From the NCBI GenBank assembly GCA_905369775.1, contig CAJPJR010000061.1, positions 1 to 11,571 on the forward strand: a stretch of DNA of 11,571 nucleotides. The letters run 5' to 3'. Positions within the stretch are counted from its first letter, which is position 1, and each line of letters begins with the position of its first letter. The notes beneath the pieces were generated by a model, which was given only the letters and a program-made list of their open reading frames with translations, was not told the DNA's origin and ran no database searches. Below, piece after piece: positions 6,383-11,571 of this stretch. The position numbers were made by a program, and so were the translations under genes. This stretch comes from Prevotellaceae bacterium UBA1746 (GTDB lineage Bacteria; Bacteroidota; Bacteroidia; Bacteroidales; Bacteroidaceae).

Positions 6383-7039
6383 ATGAAACGAAACAAAAAG
6401 TGGTGGATAGTAGCCGCCGTGTTATTGCTCATTGCGGCAGTGGCGTTTTTCGCGTTGCGCTGGGCGTGGAAGTATTATGGTCTTCCGGAACGTCCGGATC
6501 GCACGGAGTATAAAACGATAGAAGAGCGGGCGGAAAAGGCTTTGGCTTTTGCGCAGCGGCACAACATGAGCGAACACTATGCACTGTTTGTCGACTATGG
6601 CATTCCCTCGGGAACACCGCGGTTGTTCCTCTGGGATTTCCGTCGGAAGGCGATCGTGGCGAGTACTTATGTGATGCACGGTCCCGGAAGAGGAAGTACG
6701 GCGAAAAATCCTCGTTTCAGCAATCGCCCCGGCAGCGAATGCTCATCTTTGGGACGATTTCTCGTCACGAAAGAGCGTGGGCACAAGATAAAACGCAGTT
6801 TTCGCCTCAAGGGGATGGACACCGACAATCAGTCGGCTTTCAAAAGAGGACTGATGATTCACAGCGCGCGCTGGGTGGATCAATGGTGCTGGAAAGATTA
6901 TATCCCTCTCAACAGAGTTTGTTGTCAGGGGTGCGTGACGATCTCCCCCCGAGGCATGGATTGTTTGTGGCCGCTCATCAATCAAGAGCGCAAACCGCTG
7001 CTTTTGTGGAATTTTAGAAGTAGAAACGCGGCAAAGTGA
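6383..7039 (+). CDS. Membrane-anchored L,D-transpeptidase-like (YkuD_2-type) protein
   Basis: The 218-residue product has a basic start, one hydrophobic anchor (about 8-26) and then a periplasmic domain resembling the murein L,D-transpeptidase catalytic family that I recall as YkuD_2. Supporting pieces in order are YALFVDYGIPSGTPRLFLWD (66-85), VMHGPGRGS (97-105), RFSNRPGSECSSLGRF (111-126), LKGMDTDNQSAFKRGLMIH (142-160) and CCQGCVTISP (180-189). H160 and C184 are the likely catalytic pair. The residue three before the nucleophile is Cys181, where the classic YkuD motif has Ser (SxGC). Members cross-link peptidoglycan stems or attach proteins to them; activity here is inferred. The ATG is preceded by an A/T-rich leader, and a long-stem terminator begins about 160 bases after the stop. 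Confidence 0.82.
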   Translation: MKRNKKWWIVAAVLLLIAAVAFFALRWAWKYYGLPERPDRTEYKTIEERAEKALAFAQRHNMSEHYALFVDYGIPSGTPRLFLWDFRRKAIVASTYVMHGPGRGSTAKNPRFSNRPGSECSSLGRFLVTKERGHKIKRSFRLKGMDTDNQSAFKRGLMIHSARWVDQWCWKDYIPLNRVCCQGCVTISPRGMDCLWPLINQERKPLLLWNFRSRNAAK

Positions 7040-7196
7040 GCGCCGTTCATCGGATTTAGTTCGGGATTTAAGACGTTTTTCGTTTTGATTGTCCCGTGAT
7101 GTCACTGCAATTCGCGGGTAGACGGCGAAGGCGATGACGAAGGGGACGACGTGGAAAATCATGAAGGCGGCCGAACTTGCACTTCTGTTTTGTCAG
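7040..7196. other. Intergenic stretch with no recognisable gene or site
   Basis: These 157 bases follow the L,D-transpeptidase stop and precede the terminator. I see no credible coding frame, promoter or repeat here. The rest of the 379-base gap to rplC is occupied by the terminator, promoter and leader listed separately. Confidence 0.5.
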
Positions 7197-7261
7197 AACG
7201 ACACCGACGAGTAGAAAAAGCTTGAAAATAAGCGCGTTTCTTCTTGTTGGTGTCGTTTTTT
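7197..7261 (+). terminator. Long-stem intrinsic terminator upstream of the rplC operon
   Basis: The arm AACGACACCGACGA (7197-7210) pairs with TTGTTGGTGTCGTT (7244-7257) as 14 continuous pairs including two G-U wobbles. It continues inward through G7211-C7243 and, after a T-T mismatch, 7213-7217 with 7237-7241. The tip is a small GCTT-gaaaat-AAGC hairpin (7220-7233). A run of six T (7256-7261) follows. It would end transcripts from the L,D-transpeptidase side and insulate the ribosomal operon. Confidence 0.75.
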
Positions 7262-7274
7262 ATGCGTAACTTTG
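7244..7274 (+). promoter_or_regulatory. Promoter of the rplC (S10-less) ribosomal operon
   Basis: TAACTTTG at 7267-7274 is an exact TAnnTTTG -7 box. TTG trinucleotides at 7244-7246 and 7247-7249 give spacings of 20 and 17 bases, fitting a Bacteroides -33 element. Transcription would start near 7280, leaving a leader of roughly 140 bases before rplC. The -33 element lies inside the 3' arm of the upstream terminator. Confidence 0.75.
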
Positions 7275-7280
7275 CTCTCG

Positions 7281-7418
7281 AAAATGAAGGCACACTGTGC
7301 TCTTCAGCGGCCTTGTGTCGTGAAAATCAATAGGTTATAGTAACTCGAATAATAACCATTCGCCCCGCTTGGGTAGAGACTCTTGCGGGCTACGAACTCA
7401 AATCTCAATAAATTCCAA
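7281..7418 (+). promoter_or_regulatory. Structured 5' leader of the ribosomal operon (candidate autoregulatory RNA)
   Basis: Three stems are visible: a weak GCAC-act-GTGC (7290-7300); AAT-A-GGTTAT (7329-7338) with ATAACC-ATT (7352-7360), nine pairs with a bulged A and a 13-base loop; and GCCCCGC (7362-7368) with GCGGGC (7385-7390), one bulged C and a 16-base loop. The second and third are separated by a single base and could stack coaxially. The start site is free: A-rich unpaired sequence precedes the ATG at 7419. No T-run follows, so control, if any, is not by simple intrinsic attenuation. In E. coli the S10-operon leader is bound by L4, but that leader lies before rpsJ. Whether this one plays a similar role is inference. 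Confidence 0.45.
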
Positions 7419-8033
7419 ATGCCAGGATTATTAGGAAAGAAAATCGGAATGACTTCCGTTTTCAGTGCCGACGGCAAAAATGTGCCGTGCACAGTTATCG
7501 AATGCGGTCCTTGCGTAGTAACTCAGATCAAAACTGTTGAAACCGACGGTTATGCTGCAGTGCAAGTGGGCTTCCAGGATGTGAAGGAAAAGAATGTTTC
7601 CGCGCCTCTTTTGGGTCATTTTAAGAAGGCAGGTGTAACGCCTAAGCGTCATCTCGCTGAATTTGTTTATGATCAGGAGCTCAATCTCGGCGATGCAGTG
7701 ACTGTGGAACTTTTCGGTGAAAACGACTTCGTAGATGTAGTCGGAACTTCTAAAGGTAAAGGTTTCCAGGGTGTCGTAAAACGTCACGGTTTTGGTGGTG
7801 TGGGTCAGATGACTCACGGTCAGGACGACCGTCAGCGCAAGCCGGGTTCGATTGGTGCATGTTCTTATCCCGCGAAGGTCTTCAAGGGCATGCGTATGGG
7901 TGGTCAAATGGGCGGCAAGCGCGTTACCACTCAGAACCTGAAGGTTCTCAAAGTGATCCCCGAACACAATCTTCTCTTGATTAAAGGTAGTGTTCCCGGA
8001 TGCAATGGTTCAATCGTTATCGTAGAAAAGTAA
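7419..8033 (+). CDS. rplC: 50S ribosomal protein L3
   Basis: L3 (uL3) is an early-assembly 50S protein whose long loop reaches toward the peptidyl-transferase centre. I choose the ATG at 7419 (MPGLLGKKIGMTSVF), giving 204 residues, the normal length and N-terminus. An in-frame TTG at 7383 would add 12 residues unlike any L3 I know and lies within the leader hairpin region. Conserved segments are GTSKGKGFQGVVKRHGF (109-125), MTHGQDDRQRKPGSIGA (131-147) and KVFKGMRMGGQMGGKRVT (153-170). Where E. coli L3 has the PrmB-methylated Gln150, this protein has Ser149, so that modification is not expected. It is the first gene of the operon in this genome, with only 3 bases to rplD. Confidence 0.97.
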   Translation: MPGLLGKKIGMTSVFSADGKNVPCTVIECGPCVVTQIKTVETDGYAAVQVGFQDVKEKNVSAPLLGHFKKAGVTPKRHLAEFVYDQELNLGDAVTVELFGENDFVDVVGTSKGKGFQGVVKRHGFGGVGQMTHGQDDRQRKPGSIGACSYPAKVFKGMRMGGQMGGKRVTTQNLKVLKVIPEHNLLLIKGSVPGCNGSIVIVEK

Positions 8034-8036
8034 GAC

Positions 8037-8666
8037 ATGGAAATTAGTGTATTGAACATCAAGGGTGAAGATACCGGTAAGAAGGTAGCCCTTAACGAAA
8101 GTGTCTTCGGCGTTGAACCCAACGATCATGCTATTTATCTCGATGTGAAGCAGTATCTCGCTGCTCAGCGTCAAGGCACGGCAAAATCGAAAGAACGTAG
8201 CGAAATGTCCGGTTCGACTCGCAAGCTCGGTCGCCAGAAAGGCGGTGGCGGTGCGCGTCGCGGTGACATCAACTCTCCTCTGCTTGTCGGCGGTGCTCGC
8301 GTGTTCGGTCCTAAGCCCCGCGATTATCGTTTCAAGCTCAATAAGAAGGTGAAGCAGTTGGCTCGTCGCTCTGCATTGAGCTACAAAGTTCAAGAAGGTG
8401 CCCTTGTGGTAGTTGAAGACTTCAGCTTCGACGCTCCCAAAACGAAGAGCTTCATCGAAGTGCTCAACAATCTTAAGGTTTCGGACAAGAAGACGCTCGT
8501 GGTCGCAGCCGGTAGCGATAAGAATCTCTACCTCTCTGCACGCAACCTCCCCAAAGCAAAGGTAGCTGTGGCTTCTGACCTCAACACCTACGGTGTGCTT
8601 GATGCTGCCGTTCTCGTGGTGACCGAAAGCGCCGTGGCAAAGATCGAAGAGGTTCTTGCCAAGTAA
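8037..8666 (+). CDS. rplD: 50S ribosomal protein L4
   Basis: L4 (uL4) is an early 50S assembly protein lining the nascent-peptide tunnel; in E. coli it also represses its own operon. The 209-residue product starts MEISVLNIKGEDTGKKVAL. Its extended tunnel loop runs about residues 44-90 and includes LGRQKGGGGARRGDINSP, the Bacteroidales form of the RQKGTGRAR motif of E. coli. The C-terminal globular part ends AVAKIEEVLAK. It follows rplC after only 3 bases, so the two are tightly coupled. If the rplC leader is autoregulatory, L4 is the leading candidate ligand by analogy with E. coli. Confidence 0.97.
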   Translation: MEISVLNIKGEDTGKKVALNESVFGVEPNDHAIYLDVKQYLAAQRQGTAKSKERSEMSGSTRKLGRQKGGGGARRGDINSPLLVGGARVFGPKPRDYRFKLNKKVKQLARRSALSYKVQEGALVVVEDFSFDAPKTKSFIEVLNNLKVSDKKTLVVAAGSDKNLYLSARNLPKAKVAVASDLNTYGVLDAAVLVVTESAVAKIEEVLAK

Positions 8667-8693
8667 TCAACCCTTCTCAACAGCAACGAAGTA

Positions 8694-8984
8694 ATGGCAT
8701 TCATTATCAAACCTATCGTCACGGAAAAGCTCAACCAGCTTTCGGAGAAGCAGAACAAGTTCGGCTTCGTTGTAAAGCCCGAGGCTAACAAACTTCAGAT
8801 CAAAGCAGAAGTTGAAGCTCGCTATGGTGTGACGGTTACCGATGTGAACACAATGGTTTACGCCGGTAAGAGCAAGTCTCGCTATACTCGCGCCGGTCTC
8901 CTCCGCGGACGTACCAACGCGTTTAAGAAGGCCGTCGTCACTGTAAAGGACGGCGAGACCATCGATTTCTATAGCAATATCTAA
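8694..8984 (+). CDS. rplW: 50S ribosomal protein L23
   Basis: L23 (uL23) sits at the tunnel exit and is the docking site for trigger factor and the signal recognition particle. The 96-residue product begins MAFIIKPIVTEKLNQLSEKQ and carries the typical KPEANKLQIKAEVEARYGV and RAGLLRGRTNAFKKAVVTV segments, ending ETIDFYSNI. Full length for the family. The ATG follows an A-rich, G-poor leader 27 bases after rplD. Confidence 0.97.
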   Translation: MAFIIKPIVTEKLNQLSEKQNKFGFVVKPEANKLQIKAEVEARYGVTVTDVNTMVYAGKSKSRYTRAGLLRGRTNAFKKAVVTVKDGETIDFYSNI

Positions 8985-8992
8985 TCAAGACA

Positions 8993-9817
8993 ATGGCAGT
9001 ACGTAAATTTAAGCCCACAACTCCGGGGCAAAGACACAAGGCTATCGGTACTTTCGAAGAAATTACTGCATCAGTACCGGAAAAATCTCTCGTCTGCGGT
9101 AAGCGTGCCAGCGGTGGTCGCAACAACGTCGGTAAGATGACGATGCGTTATCTCGGCGGTGGCCACAAGCGCAAGTTCCGTTTCATCGATTTCAAGCGAG
9201 AGAAGGATGGAGTTCCCGCAGTGGTGAAGACCATCGAGTACGATCCTAACCGTTCGGCTCGCATCGCTCTTCTTTATTACGCTGACGGTGAAAAGCGTTA
9301 CATCATCGCTCCCAATGGATTGAAAGTGGGTGACCAGCTCCTCTCCGGCGCTGACGCTGCTCCCGAAGTGGGCAACGCTCTCCCCCTGCAAAACATCCCC
9401 GTGGGTACCGTTATCCACAATATCGAGCTTCGTCCCGGCCAAGGCGCTCTCTTGGTTCGCTCGGCCGGTAACTTCGCTCAGCTCACTTCTCGTGAAGGTA
9501 AGTATTGCGTGATCAAACTTCCTTCCGGAGAAACTCGTCAGATTCTCAGTGCTTGCAAGGCAACCATCGGTAGTGTCGGCAACTCTGACCACGCTCTCGA
9601 ATCGTCGGGTAAGGCCGGTCGCAGCCGCTGGCTCGGTCGTCGTCCTCACAACCGTGGTGTTGTGATGAACCCTGTCGATCACCCGATGGGTGGTGGTGAA
9701 GGCCGTCAAAGCGGTGGACACCCCCGTTCGCGTACCGGTCTCTATGCTAAGGGTCTCAAGACACGTGCACCCAAGAAGCAGAGCAACAAGTACATTATCG
9801 AAAGACGTAAGAAATAA
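8993..9817 (+). CDS. rplB: 50S ribosomal protein L2
   Basis: L2 (uL2) is needed for subunit association and peptidyl-transferase activity. The 274-residue product is full length. It contains GGRNNVGKMTMRYLGGGHKR (41-60), the core RNA-binding body, and the C-terminal GVVMNPVDHPMGGGEGRQSG (222-241), in which His230 corresponds to the functionally important His of E. coli L2. The second His of the E. coli DHPHGGG motif is Met here. The start is 8 bases past the rplW stop. Confidence 0.98.
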   Translation: MAVRKFKPTTPGQRHKAIGTFEEITASVPEKSLVCGKRASGGRNNVGKMTMRYLGGGHKRKFRFIDFKREKDGVPAVVKTIEYDPNRSARIALLYYADGEKRYIIAPNGLKVGDQLLSGADAAPEVGNALPLQNIPVGTVIHNIELRPGQGALLVRSAGNFAQLTSREGKYCVIKLPSGETRQILSACKATIGSVGNSDHALESSGKAGRSRWLGRRPHNRGVVMNPVDHPMGGGEGRQSGGHPRSRTGLYAKGLKTRAPKKQSNKYIIERRKK

Positions 9818-9838
9818 TCGCACTAAAAGAATCGCAAT

Positions 9839-10108
9839 ATGAGTCGTTCTCTTAAGAAAGGTCCGTACATCGCAGTTTCTCTCGAGAAGAAGATTCTCGC
9901 CATGAACGAAAGTGGCAAGAAGAATGTGGTGAAGACATGGGCGCGCGCTTCGATGATCTCCCCCGATTTCGTGGGACACACGGTCGCAGTGCACAACGGT
10001 AACAAGTTCATCCCTGTCTACGTGACGGAAAACATGGTCGGCCACAAGCTCGGTGAGTTCGCGCTGACCCGCAAGTTTGGCGGTCACGGCGGCAACAAGA
10101 AGAAGTAA
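9839..10108 (+). CDS. rpsS: 30S ribosomal protein S19
   Basis: S19 (uS19) is a head protein of the small subunit, close to the A-site finger and S13. The 89-residue product starts MSRSLKKGPYIAVSLEKKIL and ends FGGHGGNKKK, with the conserved KTWARASMISPDFVGHTVAV and FIPVYVTENMVGHKLGEFA segments. It is complete and typical in length, 21 bases after rplB. A 56-base A/C-rich spacer separates it from rplV, the longest gap inside the operon. Confidence 0.97.
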   Translation: MSRSLKKGPYIAVSLEKKILAMNESGKKNVVKTWARASMISPDFVGHTVAVHNGNKFIPVYVTENMVGHKLGEFALTRKFGGHGGNKKK

Positions 10109-10164
10109 AAACTTCGGGTGAACGCCACAACAACAATCCAAAACAAAATCTCAATCTCTAAATA

Positions 10165-10569
10165 ATGGGAGCAAGAAAAAGACTTGCCGCCGAATCTCGC
10201 AAGGCGGCTCTCAAAACCCAGTATTTTGCCAAATTGAACGATTGCCCCTCCTCGCCCCGCAAGATGCGCTATGTCGTTGACATGGTTCGCGGCATGGAGG
10301 TGAATCGCGCCCTCGGCACGCTTCGTTTCAGCAAGAAGGCTGCTTCGAACGCCGTTGAGCTGCTGCTGCGTTCTGCAATCGCCAACTGGGAAGAAAAGAA
10401 CAATCGCAAGGCCGAAGAAGGCGAACTCTTCGTGACGAAGATCTTCGTTGACGGCGGTGCCACGCTCAAGCGCATGCGCCCGGCTCCTCAGGGTCGCGGC
10501 TACCGCATCCGCAAGCGTTCTAACCACGTGACGATCTTCGTGGGTACAAAAGAAGAAACCAACGACTAA
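10165..10569 (+). CDS. rplV: 50S ribosomal protein L22
   Basis: L22 (uL22) forms part of the peptide tunnel constriction with its long beta-hairpin. The 134-residue protein has the Bacteroidota N-terminal form MGARKRLAAESRK, then SPRKMRYVVDMVRGMEVNRA (30-49). The tunnel hairpin is TLKRMRPAPQGRGYRIRKRS (about 100-119). It is longer than the 110-residue E. coli protein because of extensions at the N-terminus and before the hairpin (KAEEGELFVTKI), both usual for the phylum as I recall. No changes are seen in the hairpin region associated with macrolide binding. Confidence 0.97.
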   Translation: MGARKRLAAESRKAALKTQYFAKLNDCPSSPRKMRYVVDMVRGMEVNRALGTLRFSKKAASNAVELLLRSAIANWEEKNNRKAEEGELFVTKIFVDGGATLKRMRPAPQGRGYRIRKRSNHVTIFVGTKEETND

Positions 10570-10584
10570 TCAGAAACAACAGCA

Positions 10585-11376
10585 ATGGGTCAAAAAATCA
10601 ATCCTATCGCCAACCGACTTGGCATCATCCGCGGTTGGGACTCCAACTGGTTCGGTGGTTCTAACTTCGGCGAAAACATCCTCGAAGATAGCAAGATTCG
10701 CGAATATCTCGATGCACGTTTCAAAAGCTACGTCGAAAAGCCCGGTCGCGCCTCTGCCAGCAAGAAGGAATACACTAGCGTATACGAATATATCTCTCGC
10801 ATCGTAATCGAGCGCACTCCTAAACTCGTGACGATCACGATCTGCACCAGCCGTCCCGGCATGATCATCGGTCAGGGTGGTAAGGATGTTGAGCAACTCA
10901 AGCTCCAACTCCAGAAGATCACGAGCAAGGATGTTCAGATCAACATCTTCGAAGTGAAGAAGCCTGATCTCGATGCCAACATCGTGGCTAAGAGCATCGC
11001 TCGCCAGATCGAAGGTAAGATGGCTTACCGTCGTTCGATCAAGAAGGCCATCGAAAACACGATGCGCAGCGGCGCCGAAGGTATCAAAGTGCAAATCAGC
11101 GGCCGTTTGAACGGTGCAGAAATCGCACGCAGCGAAATGTATAAGGAAGGCCGTACGCCGCTCCATACTTTCCGCGCTGATATCGACTACTGCCAGACGG
11201 AAGCCCTCACGAAAGTGGGTATCCTCGGCATCAAGGTGTGGATTTGCCGTGGTGAAGTTTATGGCAAGAAGGACCTCGCGCCTAATTTCACCGCAGAGAA
11301 GGAAAATGGTCGCCGCGAAGGCGGTCGTCGCGAAGGCCGCGGCAATTTCCGCAATAAGAGAAATTCAAATCGCTAA
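10585..11376 (+). CDS. rpsC: 30S ribosomal protein S3, with an extra ~19-residue insertion and an Arg/Gly-rich tail
   Basis: S3 (uS3) shapes the mRNA entry channel and has helicase-related residues. The product is 263 residues against 233 in E. coli. It begins MGQKINPIANRLGIIRGWDS; the KH domain carries the GxxG loop IIGQGGKD (94-101), and the C-terminal domain has ISGRLNGAEIARSEMYKEGR (171-190) and GILGIKVWICRGEVYGKK. Between YLDARF (41-46) and SRIVIERT (71-78) there are 24 residues (47-70) where E. coli has 5 (AKASV). The C-terminal tail after PNFTAEKE has two tandem GRREG units and ends RNKRNSNR. Otherwise the gene is intact, with spacers of 15 bases before and 20 after. Confidence 0.97.
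   Translation: MGQKINPIANRLGIIRGWDSNWFGGSNFGENILEDSKIREYLDARFKSYVEKPGRASASKKEYTSVYEYISRIVIERTPKLVTITICTSRPGMIIGQGGKDVEQLKLQLQKITSKDVQINIFEVKKPDLDANIVAKSIARQIEGKMAYRRSIKKAIENTMRSGAEGIKVQISGRLNGAEIARSEMYKEGRTPLHTFRADIDYCQTEALTKVGILGIKVWICRGEVYGKKDLAPNFTAEKENGRREGGRREGRGNFRNKRNSNR
11308..11337 (+). repeat. Two tandem 15-base repeats in the rpsC 3' end
   Basis: GGTCGCCGCGAAGGC (11308-11322) is followed directly by GGTCGTCGCGAAGGC (11323-11337), differing at one synonymous position. In frame they encode GRREG twice in the disordered S3 tail. This is compatible with slippage or duplication under weak constraint. Confidence 0.85.
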
Positions 11377-11396
11377 TCTGATTCTGTTAGAGCCAT

Positions 11397-11571
11397 ATGT
11401 TACAGCCTAAAAGAACAAAGTTCCGCCGCCCTCAAAAGGGCCGCAGCAAGGGCAACGCCCAACGCGGCAATCAGCTCGCTTTTGGTAGCTTCGGCATCAA
11501 GAGCCTCGGCACACACTGGATCACGGGCCGCCAAATCGAAGCCGCTCGTATTGCCATGACGCGCTACATGC
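11397..11571 (+). CDS. rplP: 50S ribosomal protein L16, N-terminal 58 residues (3' truncated by window edge)
   Basis: L16 (uL16) organises the A-site tRNA elbow region of the large subunit. The frame from the ATG at 11397 reads MLQPKRTKFRRPQKGRSKGN, then GNQLAFGSFGIKSLGTHWIT and GRQIEAARIAMTRYM, the standard start of L16. The family is about 140 residues, so over half lies beyond the window. It starts 20 bases after rpsC and continues the usual S10-operon order. Confidence 0.97.
   Translation, partial: MLQPKRTKFRRPQKGRSKGNAQRGNQLAFGSFGIKSLGTHWITGRQIEAARIAMTRYM

Noticed and set aside
1939..7418. Insertion of the 5.5-kb block by a mobile element
   Set aside because: No transposase, integrase, terminal inverted repeats, target duplication or tRNA end is visible, and the genes are ordinary envelope functions. 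Rearrangement by recombination is more likely.
9071..10141. 356-codon minus-strand open frame opposite rplB and rpsS
   Set aside because: It is a shadow of highly conserved ribosomal protein genes with biased codons and spans both of them.
1..11571. CRISPR array, toxin-antitoxin, phage or defence genes
   Set aside because: No spaced direct repeats and no coding frame outside housekeeping and envelope families were seen on either strand.

Overview
The window looks like chromosomal DNA from a member of the Bacteroidota, most likely the order Bacteroidales. Starts lack a convincing Shine-Dalgarno sequence and are instead preceded by A-rich, G-poor leaders. Good promoters carry the Bacteroides-type -7 box TAnnTTTG. 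The ribosomal proteins have Bacteroidales-style sequences (for example the L4 loop RQKGGGGARRGD). A SecG / TPR protein / LptE / sigma-54 activator cluster is present, which I recall as a Bacteroidales gene group. The genus cannot be fixed from sequence alone.

Layout: (1) 1-1938, the end of the str operon: the last ~505 codons of fusA, then rpsJ, with a structured 112-base spacer between them and a strong intrinsic terminator at 1979-2017. (2) 2018-2329, an intergenic stretch without a convincing gene but with several hairpins, ending in a perfect 49-base palindrome at 2330-2378 that can act as a bidirectional terminator. (3) 2414-5440, a four-gene minus-strand operon read right to left: sigma-54 activator, LptE lipoprotein, single-TPR protein, SecG. 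(4) 5441-5615, a divergent promoter region. (5) 5616-7039, two plus-strand envelope genes: a thioredoxin-fold lipoprotein and a membrane-anchored L,D-transpeptidase-like protein. (6) 7040-7418, a long-stem terminator fused to a promoter, then a ~140-base structured leader. (7) 7419-11571, the S10 operon without S10: rplC, rplD, rplW, rplB, rpsS, rplV, rpsC and the first 58 codons of rplP.

The main point of interest is the architecture. In most bacteria, S10 (rpsJ) directly precedes L3 (rplC). Here ~5.5 kb of cell-envelope genes lies between them, in two opposite transcription units, so S10 falls at the end of the str operon and the remaining S10 operon has its own promoter and leader. Three RNA-structure candidates (fusA-rpsJ spacer, rplC leader, 2018-2378 intergenic) and a ~19-residue insertion in S3 are the best leads. 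I see no defence system, mobile element, CRISPR array or tRNA, and no evidence of an entirely new gene system.
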